Shown here: positions 32,068-45,000 of the stretch, in pieces
How the letters are laid out: every line of letters begins with the position of its first letter
Position numbering within the stretch: the stretch's first letter is position 1
NCBI GenBank assembly: GCA_964023275.1
Contig: OZ029927.1
Span: 21,626,980-21,690,979 of the forward strand
Direction of reading: 5' to 3'
DNA: 64,000 bases
From: Norana najaformis
Taxonomy: Eukaryota; Annelida; Clitellata; Crassiclitellata; Hormogastridae
The notes under the pieces: generated by a model
The model's input: the letters and a program-made list of their open reading frames with translations, nothing else
What the model was told of the DNA's origin: nothing
The model's database searches: none
Position numbers and translations under genes: made by a program

Positions 32068-34385
32068 CATCACGTGTCCTGTTCAGGGTAGACCATCTCG
32101 AGCTCACGGTCCCAGTTACGATTGGTTCAACATCACATCACAAACAAGATGTGCAATCAACATAATTATACATTCTTCACTCAATAAAATGAAGAACTGG
32201 TGACAAACTGTGTGTCCAAGAGATTTCTTACTTATCGTACACAGCTCAGCGGTTTTGGTTTTCACGGGAATGTAAGCAGAAACGAAAAATCCTTTAGGGT
32301 CTCATCCAAGCGCAATTTAATAACAATTTGTGTATAAAAATGACAAGAATGTGCAGTACAGATATACCGTGACGGCAACAGGCCAAGTAAACTTAAAACT
32401 GGCAATGGAATATCATAAACAATCAAACACAAATTCGACCTGTACCAAAGTTATGTTCAACATTAGATGTTCAACAAATCCTACGAATATCAAACACACG
32501 ATTCTTGAAGGACATCTTTCAATGCGATGGTGAATGCCCTAATACGAAACTCTCGCAACTCAAACCATAGTGACCACGTTCTACGGCAAAGGGCCATTCA
32601 AGTATAAAAACACAGTAAACATTCTTCTACCCTTCACCAACGATAAAACCACAGAAGTAAAAAAGCACCCTTTTCAGTTTCTGCACAGTGTGTTCTGTAG
32701 CAAATGTAAAGCTGGCGTTCAACTATAAAACTCGTCCATCAATAACATTCTTTCTGCTAAAACGATCTTTCTGTCGAATCGCAAACAAAACCGACAATTG
32801 GGTAACCCTTCAACGAGACAACCAGTGGGTTCAAAAGTGCAAACTATACAAAAACGATAATGGAATATAATACTACACTTTCGCGTAACAACTAAAATCG
32901 CTAGAAGCAATGACGTCCTGTATCTCGTCTCATGCAACACAGCTTTGTTGCTCAAATAAAAACAACGTATCATGTATCAATCATAAAACATGTTCATGTG
33001 TTGTCTTTCAATAAAACACCTGGATGACAACATGCAACTGAACGAAAGCATGAGAAAGAACGAAACCTTGAAGCATGTGAAACGTGCAATAGTAACAAGT
33101 ATGATAATAACAAATAAAAATAATAATTAATAAAAATAGCGTACAATCTAGTACAATCTTCACAATAATGTCAATTTTCTTATCCACAGTAGCAGCAATA
33201 ATTCACAATACCAATACTTCACGATATATTATTGCAGTACCAAGTTTCAACAGCCCATCTACAACAATGACCTTGGCTATTGCTACTATTATTATTATTA
33301 TAACAGACACAACAACATGTGTTAATTCGTTATCGCTACTACAAATTTTGTACAAACGTTAAAAAATGTTATGATAATTACTGGACCAAAACATTTTGCA
33401 GTGTAGCAAAAGCCAGCTTAAATAAAACTGAAATCTGAATAAGTTACAGAATATATTAATGCCACCCTTCACAATACGTAACATTTAAACATGAATCTCG
33501 TCATAAAGACAACATCACTGGGGATTTAAAAATGCTCAGCTTAACATGCAACTCCAGTGGTGGGTTCAGGGTGAGGTACAAGCCTTACACTTCCAGTGGT
33601 GGGTTCAGGACAAGGTACACACCGTAAACTTGGTGTAACTATTGGTGATGCATTACCTAATTATTGTTTACCAATTTCTCCACTGTCACAGCTCCCACCA
33701 ACTTCAAATACTGGACTGCTCCAGAACTCCATGTTTTCCATGAGCTCGCATGTACCAAGAATAGGTCTTTAGACAGCGTCAATGATATCAAAGAGCAGGC
33801 AAGAAAACAAAAATTGTTCAGCTGATGGACATATGGCGCGTTAACAAAAACGAACAATTCAATACCTAACCGCTACTGTGTCACATACATAAAATACTCC
33901 AGCTTGTTTACGAGATAAACTAAAGCCATAGATTTTTACCGGATACTGTAGAAAATGACAATAAACAGTCCTTCTTGACAACTAGTCATAAATTATCGAT
34001 CATCACATGCTACACAGCAAAGATGCACCCTAGCTAAAAGTAACAGCTAATAGCAGCAGCAACTAGCAACGAATAGTCGTTAAGCAAATGCATCCAGTGT
34101 ATACATCAACAATTTTTCGGACGAGAAGTGTTCTCTTGCGTAAAAAACACAATCGAGACATTTCTGCTCCAGCGAGTCCAATCATCACGTGATCTAAGCA
34201 AACACAGCGACATTTCCAGTTCCCACGGCAATATTCACAAACAGATGTACATCCTGTTCTCAAAAAACCTCAACACCATATCAGCTAGCAAGCACAGCGT
34301 TTTTGAGAGACACATAAAAGGTGTTACATTGTCTGGACGCATGCATATACTTTAAGCAGTGCCACGCAAACTGCCCTATCTCAAT

Positions 34386-34505
34386 AGTAGCCTTTGGATA
34401 CTACGGTAGCTAGCCCTTATTTGGATACTATGGTAACTAGCCTTTACTTGCTTACTATGGTAACTAGCCTTTATTTGCCTACTGCGGTTACTAATGGTTA
34501 CTACC
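34386..34505. repeat. About 33-bp degenerate tandem repeat, 3-4 copies
   Basis: TACTATGGTAACTAGCCTTT recurs with changes (TACGGTAGCTAGCCCTTATT, TACTGCGGTTACTAATGG) directly before the 27-bp array. Confidence 0.75.
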
Positions 34506-34598
34506 ACTCGGTTACCAATGCTCTACAGACTGATGGCACTAGGAATTGCAGGTGACGTTCAGTGTTCCTCTGTAACGAGGACATCAAAAGACTTATGT

Positions 34599-34841
34599 TG
34601 CACCGTTGTTCTCATGCATTCAAGTTGCACCGTTGTTCTCATGCATTCAAGTTGCACCGTTGTTCTCATGCATTCAAGTTGCACCGTTGTTCTCATGCAT
34701 TCAAGTTGCACCGTTGTTCTCATGCATTCAAGTTGCACCGTTGTTCTCATGCATTCAAGTTGCACCGTTGTTCTCATGCATTCAAGTTGCACCATTGTTC
34801 TCGTGCATTCAAGTTGCACCGTTGTTCTCATGCATTCAGTC
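34599..34841. repeat. 27-bp tandem repeat, 9 copies
   Basis: The unit TTGCACCGTTGTTCTCATGC plus ATTCAAG is repeated without spacers. Because 27 is a multiple of three, several frames stay open; these are artefacts. Only the eighth unit differs clearly (ACCATTG, TCGTGC). Confidence 0.95.
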
Positions 34842-36010
34842 ATTCATTCTGTGCGTTTCTACAGATGCTCCTAAAGACGTCACCTTTTGTGAGGTGCTTA
34901 AACTGTACTATACTAAGGCTGTACTGACAAGTACACACTTAAATCAGCTCAGAAGTGCTCCCATCTCAGCACTGGGAGAACAGCTTTGATAAAAGGTGCA
35001 GAGAGTGAGACCTGATCAACAGGAAGACTATTTTAAGTCAAAGTCTATTCCAAACTCTTTTCTTCAGCTCTGCATTTTCAAATTCAATGGCAGTGTGCTA
35101 CTGCAGAACTGTACAGCTCATCATCGTAAATCCATAAATTTCACAAGCAAATGAGTGGGAAGTTCAAAAGCTACACAATAAACTGTCACTACCATTTACT
35201 GCCACCAGGTGTAACGAGAGAGCAACTTCAACAAACAGTCACTCCACCAATTTTCTAAAGTCTCTAGCTAAACTATTACCTAAGCTCTACTCGAAGTTCA
35301 ATTTATCTGCTACGAAAACACTTCACTGAAAATAAATTTCTAAATACGGTTTACTAAAACAAAACTACGCGCAAAAGCCTTTGGATAAATAACACTTGAC
35401 GTTCAACCAAGCAACGCTATGAAAAAATAGCACGATAGATTTCACACATTGAAACGAGAAAGATGTCGGAAAAGGACTACGTACAACTAGGTCAAGTACA
35501 AGATGGCACTCGCAAAAATGTTCACGAACGTGAGCACAACTTTATCAGCATCCCAAAGGGATTAAATGCTATTTATCGTTGACAAACAAACAAAACGCAA
35601 CGTCTCAAATACTTTTCCGAGAATCGTGCCAGTCAACAACTTTACTGGGCAAAGTTTATCACCAGAGTGCAGTTCCATTTCAACCCTACTAAGGGAGATT
35701 TGTTCCACATTGACCTCAAATACCCGGGGCAAATTTTTCTGGACAGGAGATTTTCTACATGAATATCTGACAAATAATAATAATAATAATAACAACAACA
35801 AATAATAATAACTATTCAAAAACTAGTGAACATTGGTCGTTCCCAAACAACGCATCAAAGTTTTTCCAATTCCTAAAGAATCCCGTTTACCTCTTGCTAA
35901 ATAATAATAATAACATCAATACTACTAATGATAATAATACATGTAATGACATACAAATAATAGTTACACAGCAAACGGGCGAGAGAGCTGTTCTATGCAG
36001 AATATCAGAA

Positions 36011-37141
36011 CTACTTAACGAAGCCAATCTCAGAGACCATTCTGTGCAAATGACAGGGACACACAGTACCCAGGACCGAATTCAGCTCGGGGTACGGATT
36101 TTTCCTCCAGATGGGCTGGAGCACGAGTTCGTTGATTTTCCGAAGACTTGGCACCCCCCTGGTCAGGACGTGGTATATACATGGCAGTGGGGTGCAGTCA
36201 ACCGTGACCAGGGGCCCATTCCACGGATGGTAGCCAACGCTGATGCTCTGCACGTTGGGAAGATCTAAGTCAGTCAGATAGAAACCACGCGAAGCGGAGA
36301 CGTCGAGATGTTGCAGGGTGTTCGATTTCATCGTGTATAAGCACAGCCCGGTGCTGTTTGGTGTCCAGACTTCAACTTCGAGAGATTTCAAGCAAGGCAG
36401 AGAGTCAAGCAACTTGTTGAGTAGCGACTGGTCGAGCGACTGGAAAACGAAGTACCTTCGGAGAACCAGTTTTTCAAGGCGTTGCAGTTTGCTTATCGCT
36501 TCGACGGACCTCACCGACCAATCGAATTCCAGTTCCAGATGAGAAAGGTTCAGTGCCATCACCGTAAACGACTCGAAAAAGCCGACGAAATGACGCTGAC
36601 GATGTCGCGTTCGACGCACGGATTCAGCATCTTCTTCTGCCGAAACCTTCTTCTCTTTCGGTTTGACCGCCGTCTCTTTCCATCCGATGCTGGCAGCCGT
36701 GAGTTCCTTACACCGGATGCCAGCAAGAAACGAGCGCATATAGTCTAACCATCCATCACTGGCATCGCCAATGTCAAACGCAAACTTCAGTAGCTTAACA
36801 GACGGTGAAACGCTGACAACGTACGCGAGAAATGAATTCATTTTCATCTGGTATTTCGCGTAGCAACTCGAATCGCATAGATGTCGCTGGTGTTGTTTCA
36901 GTGTTATCCGTTCCCCAAACGAATGAAGCATAAACTCGGTGAGGTCGAGGTGACTCCACAAGACGGGGGACTTCATGAGACTCTGCCATTCCTTGCAGAC
37001 CTGGGCTGCCACTCCCTTTTCCACAACGCTCAGGTACCCGAAGACCCTCAGCTTGCACACGTCCGGCAAATTCTGGAAAGTAAACGAAGGCGTAACGGTC
37101 GGCTCATTCCACTGCAACACTCGGGAGAATACTCTTCCCAT
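36011..37141 (-). CDS. F-box protein with leucine-rich C-terminal part
   Basis: An ATG at 37141 gives 376 residues in one exon. The F-box is at about residues 23-67: NLPDVCKLRVFGYLSVVEKG, AAQVCKEW, then SPVLWSHLDL. Beyond it lie irregular leucine-rich segments (LSHLELEFDW, LQRLEKLVLRRY, LPCLKSLEVEVW, LQHLDVSA) typical of substrate-binding LRRs. A lysine/glutamate-rich insert (KPKEKKVSAEEDAE) interrupts the middle. The frame is open upstream to 37543, but TTCCCATTGCAG ends near 37364, so residues before that are intron read-through; the coding part could extend up to the acceptor. F-box proteins are substrate receptors of SCF ubiquitin ligases. The F-box resembles that of FBXO39 from memory, but the rest does not let me assign an orthologue. 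Confidence 0.75.
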   Translation of the reverse strand: MGRVFSRVLQWNEPTVTPSFTFQNLPDVCKLRVFGYLSVVEKGVAAQVCKEWQSLMKSPVLWSHLDLTEFMLHSFGERITLKQHQRHLCDSSCYAKYQMKMNSFLAYVVSVSPSVKLLKFAFDIGDASDGWLDYMRSFLAGIRCKELTAASIGWKETAVKPKEKKVSAEEDAESVRRTRHRQRHFVGFFESFTVMALNLSHLELEFDWSVRSVEAISKLQRLEKLVLRRYFVFQSLDQSLLNKLLDSLPCLKSLEVEVWTPNSTGLCLYTMKSNTLQHLDVSASRGFYLTDLDLPNVQSISVGYHPWNGPLVTVDCTPLPCIYHVLTRGVPSLRKINELVLQPIWRKNPYPELNSVLGTVCPCHLHRMVSEIGFVK

Positions 37142-37910
37142 ATTCCAGTCCCCGCTGAGACAAGGTATGCGCCTGTGTCGGGCAGCACAAACGGATGTCG
37201 TCGGACTGATACCACTGCGTCTTCCAGAGTCAGCACGAGGTCGCTTTCGTTTTGGCGTCAGGTGACGAAACTCAAAGTGCTGAAAACGAATCCAGACTTC
37301 TCGCAGGAAGGAAGCGCTAGCAGAGAATTTACTATCAGCCACTGGTGAAGGACATTCCGCCTGCAATGGGAACAGACAAAAACAACTGCGAATTAATAAA
37401 TAATTTTTTGCGATATTTATTAAGCAAAACCTACACACATACCAGAAAGGGCATCGGCAGAGTTTTGAAAGTGAGGTCAGAGGGCAATGGCTGACAAATT
37501 CGGAAGTGGAACAAGTAGGGATCGTAGTGTTCTGTGTAAACAAAAACTTTAACGATCTTTTCCTAGTCGAGCCTTAGCCGACTGTTTCTCGTGTTGCAAT
37601 TATCAGAAATTTCCACGAACTCTTGTTACTCATCGCAGTCGTTTTTCTTGCTTTCTTGAGTCATTTCTCCCACTCCAACACACCATCTACTGAACAAGGA
37701 TTTAAATTCCCATTTCCTCCCCAGAAGACTTCCCAGGCTTTAAGCCCAGCTATGGGAAAATGCACATAACATTAATTTTTAAAGCCCAAATTGGACGGCC
37801 AAAAACACGTGCTATAAATATTTTAAGTGGAGGTATCTCCCTGTAACCACACCCTTGCTCATGCTGGCACTCCCTAATATTTCTAATTACTGTGCCTTTG
37901 ATTCAAGTTC

Positions 37911-38850
37911 TATGCTGCTGATTCAATTCCCATGCCTCTGATTCAATTCCTGCACTTCTGATTCAATTCCCATGCCTCTGATTCAATTCCTGCACTTCTG
38001 ATTCAATTCCCATGTCTCTGATTCAATTCCTGCACTTCTGATTCAATTCCCATGCCTCTGATTCAATTCCTGCACTTCTGATTCAATTCCCATGCCTCTG
38101 ATTCAATTCCTGCACTTCTGATTCAATTCCCATGTCTCTGATTCAATTCCTGCACTTCTGATTCAATTCCCATGCCTCTGATTCAATTCCTGCACTTCTG
38201 ATTCAATTCCCATGTCTCTGATTCAATTCCTGCACTTCTGATTCAATTCCCATGCCTCTGATTCAATTCCTGCACTTCTGATTCAATTCCCATGCCTCTG
38301 ATTCAATTCCTGCACTTCTGATTCAATTCCCATGTCTCTGATTCAATTCCTGCAGTTCTGATTCAATTCCCATGCCTCTGATTCAATTCCTGCACTTCTG
38401 ATTCAATTCCCATGTCTCTGATTCAATTCCTGCACTTCTGATTCAATTCCCATGCCTCTGATTCAATTCCTGCACTTCTGATTCAATTTCCATGTCTCTG
38501 ATTCAATTCCTGCACTTCTGATTCAATTCCCATGCCTCTGATTCAATTCCTGCACTTCTGATTCAATTCCCATGTCTCTGATTCAATTCCTGCACTTCTG
38601 ATTCAATTCCCATGTCTCTGATTCAATTCCTGCACTTCTGATTCAATTCCCATGCCTCTGATTCAATTCCTGCACTTCTGATTCAATTCCCATGCCTCTG
38701 ATTCAATTCCTGCACTTCTGATTCAATTCCCATGTCTCTGATTCAATTCCTGCACTTCTGATTCAATTCCCATGCCTCTGATTCAATTCCTGCACTTCTG
38801 ATTCAATTCCCATGTCTCTGATTCAATTCCTGCACTACTGCTTCAATTTC
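37911..38850. repeat. 20/40-bp minisatellite, about 23 copies of the 40-mer
   Basis: Two related 20-mers alternate strictly: ATTCAATTCCTGCACTTCTG and ATTCAATTCCCATGYCTCTG. The Y position is C or T in an irregular order. The array is almost uninterrupted for over 900 bp, upstream of the F-box gene. Confidence 0.97.
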
Positions 38851-41221
38851 CATGCAGACAGGCTGATTCTACTGCAATAGGCTACACTAACACAGCAAGG
38901 CTTAATTTTTCAACAGCAATTTAACAACAGTATGAATCATCAAATCAGAACAAGTTGTGTGCATATTTTCCACGAATGTTAAACAAATTCTCAGACTAGA
39001 CCACCAGTATCCAATTTCTCCAGACACAAATTAGATATTTAATGCAGATACTAATGATAAATAACAATAACATTTACAACAGAAATACGATCAATCAAAT
39101 CTCCTGCAGCTTACCCGACTCATAGCGAGCACGGTAATCACGACGGAATCTCCAGTAACGATTTATTGATATTTTTCAAACTCAAAAACTATTCGACTAT
39201 TCAGCTAGAAACTCTGCAATTATTTCATTCAGAGAAATCTTCTCAAAGTATATTTCTTGAAAAGCGATCCGAATTGCAAGAACAAGAAGATATCTCATTC
39301 ATCAACGAAACTTTTTCAGACTAAATTTCTTCAAAACCTACTCCAGCATAAAAACTAACACGATATTTCATTCATAAAGAAAACTTTTTCAAACTAAATT
39401 TCTTCAAATCCTATTTTCACTCAACCGCCAGTTCCCTAAAGCTGCAAGTCCGCTTATAAACAAAACGGGATATTTTCATCGCTTTTTAGCATTGACCAGA
39501 CAGACAGACAGCCGACCAAGATGGAAAGCCTTTCCACGAAACACCTCCCATAGCCGCCGCGGCCATGTCGTCAACCACCACCGGCCTCTGCCCATCGCCA
39601 ACCGCATCTTTTCAGAGAAAGCGGAGGTCGTGCAGTACACAACAGCTGTGTGTGAGCCAGATGTGTCATTATTATCGGACCGGTTTTACTGCCCAGACGC
39701 CGACATCGGCGAACTTTCAGCCGAGCCATAAAGATCAGATAGCTGCGGGTAAAATCGACAAAAGGGAGAAGAGTTGAAACTCTAACGCAAGGGGCGTGCG
39801 CCGTTGATTTTAATAGGGCGGTTCGCTGCCGACTTGCACGTACGTATTCGACCTTCACGTCGGCAGACCACAATCAATGTCTGAAAGGCTGCATATGGGC
39901 GCTACATAATGTTTAATTGCACCGACGATTCAAAGGCGCCGAGCAACACGTCGATTGGCCCGATTCATCAGAAGATTTATTTGTGTTGCATGACACTACA
40001 CCGATCTTTAAAGGCGCTAAATAATTGCTCAAGACAGGCTCACAAAAGGCGCCACATAAATAAAAAAGACGCGTCTATTTGTGCTTATACCTGAGCATTT
40101 ATATGGCGCATGCAGAGGAATCTCTTACATGCTCTGGAAAATGGCTCTCTGTGGGACACAAAAGCTGAGCCTGAAATGATAAAAGCTTGGCCTGGTTAAG
40201 ATTTTTTGTTAAAGTCACGGTTCAGCAAATAAAATTCAGTCTTTCCCTATACAACATACAATACGATACAACTATAATTTAATAATGCCCTTCTTGCAAA
40301 ATGCAGAAGTGCGCACTGAAGCCGGGAAACAGTAAACATTAAGAGCCGTAAACAGACTTAAAGAGGTAAGTTTTCAGCTTGGAGCGGAAAAGTCACAGTA
40401 AGAAAGTTGCAAATGCCCTTCATCACCTTTGGGTAACCCCTCCCTTGCTCCCCTCTGCGAAAGTCCTTTAAAGACGACCCATATACACAAACTTTAAGCG
40501 AAATCTGTATCTTCTATACTACCTGTCTTAAACATAAAAGCATTCTGCTGCATAGATTTGAAAATAATGCAGGTCGAGAAATAAAATAACCTGGATTCTC
40601 AAAACTACGCAGGTGTTCGGTAATTATAAAATGGGGGCATACACCGAACGAATTGCTCCTCCACACATGACTGACGCCTGCCGTTACCGTTTACGGTCAA
40701 TCGATTTCTCGTCACGTCCTTCCTCACGACGCTACCAAAGTAGAACATTCCCCTTCAGTTTCCACTGTTGATGATTAATTCTTTCAATATTTTCTCCGCC
40801 AAAGCCCAACGTGTTTACCTTTGCTACACTTGTCTTCATCCCCATAATGTCCAATTCGAAAACACTGCGCAACAAGATCTATGTCATCCTTTAATCGTTT
40901 TGTTTATCAAGTCCGTGTATTGACACGCCGCAGACATCGTTCCGGGCGGCATTCATCACCTATCCAGGTATTCTGTGTACATTGTCGGAGACGCTGTTGT
41001 CTACATGTTTTCACTGGACTGTTGTTTCAAACAAACGCTCTCGGAGCTCACAAACTAGCGCTTCTCGGAAATTTTTGACACGTGACTTAAATGATACAAG
41101 CTAGACAGTTTTTCACTGGAAATGACCTGAAATCGACTCGAATTTCACATCTGATGAGTCGCGCTGGTTCGTTTAAACTGTGTTGTTAGTTATAATTCCT
41201 GTGAACAAAGACTGAGTGACA

Positions 41222-41320
41222 CATAGTAGTCGATTGGTTTGAGTGCTCGGCCTGTAACGAGCAGTGGGCAAGTTCAAAGCCTCCTCTCGCCCAAGATGGT
41301 TCATGTGTAGGCCCTTTCCT
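41222..41320 (+). mobile_element. tRNA-derived SINE (family B), 3'-truncated
   Basis: TCGATTGGTTTGAGTGCTCG and GGCAAGTTCAAAGCCTCCTC match the head of 24946-25125. It ends in a run of TTAATTAA-like sequence. Confidence 0.5.
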
Positions 41321-41619
41321 CTAATTAATCAATTAATTAATTAACTACTTAGTTAATTAAGTAATTTTGTAATTAATCATACTAAATTAGGAATTATGTT
41401 CCTTAATCCACAGCTGCTCAGCGCTATCAATTGATTAATTGCCTAATTACATAATTAATTAATTAGGTAAATTTTAACTAGATAGTGGTACTTAATAATA
41501 ACAAGAACAACAATAATAATTCTGCGCTTCAACTCGATTGCCTTCCCGGGCACCTTTGCCATCTCAGAATACAATTTTTTCTGGGTGATCTTTTTACTTC
41601 AAGTTTTAAATTAGAAAAT

Positions 41620-42570
41620 TCAAGTTTTAATATAGAAAATTCAAGGTTTAGTTTTCAATGAGAAAATTAAACTTTTCAATTAAAAATTCAAGTTTTCAAT
41701 TAGAAAAATCAAGTTACCAATCACAAAATTCAAGTTTTCTATTATAAAATTCATCTTTTCTATTAGAAAATTCAAGTTTTAAAATAGAAAATTCAAGGTT
41801 TAGTTTTCAATGAGAAAATTAAACTTTTCAATTAAAAATTCAAGTTTTCAATTAGAAAAATCAAGTTACCAATCACAAAATTCAAGTTTTCTATTATAAA
41901 ATTCATCTTTTCTATTAGAAAATTCAAGTTTTAAAATAGAAAATTCAAGGTTTAGTTTTCAATGAGAAAATTAAACTTTTCAATTAAAAATTCAAGTTTT
42001 CAATTAGAAAAATCAAGTTACCAATCACAAAATTCAAGTTTTCTATTATAAAATTCATCTTTTCTATTAGAAAATTCAAGTTTTAAAATAGAAAATTCAA
42101 GGTTTAGTTTTCAATGAGAAAATTAAACTTTTCAATTAAAAATTCAAGTTTTCAATTAGAAAAATCAAGTTACCAATCACAAAATTCAAGTTTTCTATTA
42201 TAAAATTCATCTTTTCTATTAGAAAATTCAAGTTTTAAAATAGAAAATTCAAGGTTTAGTTTTCAATGAGAAAATTAAACTTTTCAATTAAAAATTCAAG
42301 TTTTCAATTAGAAAAATCAAGTTACCAATCACAAAATTCAAGTTTTCTATTATAAAATTCATCTTTTCTATTAGAAAATTCAAGTTTTAAAATAGAAAAT
42401 TCAAGGTTTAGTTTTCAATTAGAAAATTCAAGTTTTCACTTAGAAAATTCAAGTTTTCACTTAGAAAATTAAAGTTTCAAGTTTTCAATTAGAAAATTCC
42501 AGTTTTCAATTACAAAATTCAAGTTTCAAGTTTTCAATTAGAAAATTCCAGTTTTCAATTACAAAATTCA
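41620..42570. repeat. 152-bp AT-rich satellite with nested ~19-bp subrepeats
   Basis: The landmark CAAGGTTTAGTTTTCAATG recurs at 41642, 41794, 41946, 42098, 42250 and 42402, exactly 152 bp apart. Each unit is itself built from variants of GAAAATTCAAGTTTTCAATT. After 42420 the simple subrepeat continues in less ordered form. This is a higher-order repeat of five full units. Confidence 0.96.
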
Positions 42571-43105
42571 CTCAAAACTTGGCAATACCTGAACTGCTAT
42601 CATTGTTCAATCACTCGTTAGCCAACAACAGCGGCAATTTACTGGAAATTTCAGGTAATCGTTTTTTCTGATCTGGCAATCACTCATGTTTTGAGATCAA
42701 GCAATTACTAACACAAACACTGACCTTGAGCAATTGCCCATTTTTTAGCAAGGGCAATGCCCGACTTATCAACATCATATGCTACTCAAATTTTATAATC
42801 AGGCAATTATTCAACCTCTCAGATGTCAAGAAATTGATAATGTTATTACACTGAAGCCCCATCTGTCCAGGCGGCTATCAGTCAAATAAACTGTTCATTG
42901 TGAAAAGCCAATTATATGACTACTTAAGAAGCACAACAAAAGCCGATAAGAAGTTCAAACACGTCCGATTAGAACTTGAAAAGGCACATGTCAGTCAAAC
43001 AAGTGAATACAATACATGTATGTCAAACTCAAGCAAAAACTCGTCAGTAAGTAAAACCCCAAAAATTTCTAGATCAGCTCTCTCCAAGCATACAAGTGCG
43101 GCATG

Positions 43106-43375
43106 GTGGTTTATTGGTAACACGTCTGGTCAGTGATCATGCGGTTGCGGGTTCAGCTCCGTTTAACGACCCTGGGCAAGATGTTTGCGCACACCATGCC
43201 TCTGTCAACAAGCAGTAGAATTTGGTACCAGCGTAAGCTGCAAATTAAATGGCAAGTCCTGTGATGCGCTGGCCCCGTGTCCAGGACCTTGGAATTCGTC
43301 CACTGCCGGCTCAAGGGCCTAAAGTAAAGGAAATGAGTGCCTCCCCTACGTCTCACTTGTGGGATATCGGGTTTA
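43106..43375 (+). mobile_element. tRNA-derived SINE with long body
   Basis: The head has GGTTGCGGGTTCAGCTCCG (B-box-like) and CGACCCTGGGCAAGATG. The body TCCTGTGATGCGCTGGCCCC and TTCGTCCACTGCCGGCTC is shared with 57036-57155. Confidence 0.65.
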
Positions 43376-43559
43376 CTTTACATACACACATATTGATTGG
43401 CTTTCTTGACTTTTTGAACCAGTGATTCTGGAAGTGGAGGTCAGTGAACTGGCTCTGGTCTGTCGAGCTCTGGCCACTGGTCCAAAAACATTCTAAAAAA
43501 TTAATATTTTTTCAACCCATTCACAAAAATTAATAATTTTTCATTGCAAAAAGAAGATT

Positions 43560-43860
43560 ATCGTAATCGTATTGTAATCGTAATTCCGAGATTTCTACAG
43601 CGCCCAACAAAAGCCATGGGACCAGCTTATTCACAGGCGCTCAGTCAAAACAAAATCGATAGGCAAAAGGGTCCGGTTCCAGATCAAGATCAAAAAGTCA
43701 GACGGAGAGACAGTGCGGCAGCTACGGGGGTGGTGGTGTTTGGAGTTGGAGAGGAGAGAGATACAAGGAAGAAGGTGTGTCCAGGTACAATCTGTGAAAG
43801 AGGAATGTTTTGAGTGAAAGGCCTAAGCAGAAATTGCAAGTGGTGGAGCGGCAAAACCTG
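43560..43860 (-). mobile_element. LINE 3' end (family A)
   Basis: TCGTATTGTAATCGTAATTC (hexamer tail), CGAGATTTCTACAGCGCCCA, AAAATCGATAGGCAAAAGGG and the GAGTGAAAGGCCTAAGCAG coding-end remnant. About 300 bp, sense on the minus strand. Confidence 0.8.
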
Positions 43861-44789
43861 TTTAAAACCGTAATTGTAATTAGTAACTTCTAGTGCACAA
43901 GGCATCAACCAACGCAGCAAAGCCAAAACTGCAATCAGGTCAATATCCAGGTCAGTCCACTATGACGGAGAGGCAGCCTATGTTGGACAGACCCATACTT
44001 CATGCACTCATCCACAAGCCAACAATTACACGTTTGCCATTAGCAGTCTGCAAACAACAGAGTTACTGCTGGTCCCCAGCTTAGAAAAGTTTAAGAACTA
44101 CTAATCTAGGCTAGTGTAAGCATCACTTGCACTCTTACGATGCACTCAAAGGCGCTTGTTATTATTATTATTATGTGTCTAGATAACTAAGTGACTCCAG
44201 GCCGTCCATGACTGAGCATGAATGTTCAAAAGCTAAACCGATTAAAACTAACAATTCCCATAATTTATCTACATGCAATGATTTCTTATAAAGTAACAAA
44301 CATGATTCTGGCACTTGGATGCCTCTAAAAAGGAGCTATATAAATGCCCCGATACATTCATGTGTTCTTCAGTTGGCCCTAGTAATATTTTCATGTGCCT
44401 TTTAGTTCCTGTTTCCCATCCGCCTATGAAAACATGTCAGGCTCTCGATTGCTGTACCTTGGGCTGGCCTTGTAGAACGATATCCCTTTAAACATCACAC
44501 ATTTCGGTTTGACCAAATGCATCCAAAATTACAGCTATTATGAATTTAGATCTCACTTAGTGTTTTTTACGGCCTTCTGAAAGATGGTGTATAAATGCAC
44601 TGGTAAAAACCCACTTTCCAAGGGATACATGACCTTTTTAAACAGTGTCGTAGTTTCTACACAAAAACTCAGCTCCGCAAGCTGTCTGAAATGTGAGTCT
44701 TCTGCTTTACACTTAACTCAGATACAATTCCTTGGCAAAGGATTCCCAGGCACAGAATTTAATTCTCCATTAGATATACAAAAATACCC

Positions 44790-45000
44790 TGACAGAGATT
44801 AAAATTCCCTAGCAGAGATTAAAATTCCCTGGCAGATATTAAAACTCCTTGGCACAGACTAAAATTCCCTGACATAGACTAAACTTGCCTGACAGAAAAC
44901 ACGATTCCCTGGCAGAGAATAAAATTCTCTGACAGAAAACACAATTCCCTGGCAGAGAATAAACTTCCCCAACAGAAACATACAGTTATCTGGTACAAAA
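44790..45000. repeat. About 21-bp degenerate tandem repeat
   Basis: TCCCTGGCAGAGATTAAAAT recurs with many substitutions (ACAGAAAACACGATTCCCTG and similar) for roughly ten copies, an old, decaying array. Confidence 0.75.

Larger units (their letters stand above)
32068..36010. other. Gene-free stretch downstream of the F-box gene
   Basis: No coding exon is supported on either strand. Part may be 3' UTR of the F-box gene, which is read leftward. It contains minisatellites (34386-34505, 34599-34841), a two-copy ACTTCCAGTGGTGGGTTCAG repeat near 33540-33620, and AAT microsatellites near 35775-35815 and 35900-35940. Confidence 0.45.

Noticed and set aside
34494-34989. ORFs across the 27-bp repeat, both strands; CRISPR-like appearance of this and the 40-bp array at 37911
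   Set aside because: Repeats are contiguous with no unique spacers, and the genome is eukaryotic. The ORFs are due to the multiple-of-three unit.
39492-39873. Short ORFs on both strands in a GC-richer patch
   Set aside because: No conserved motif; more likely a promoter or repeat segment than coding.
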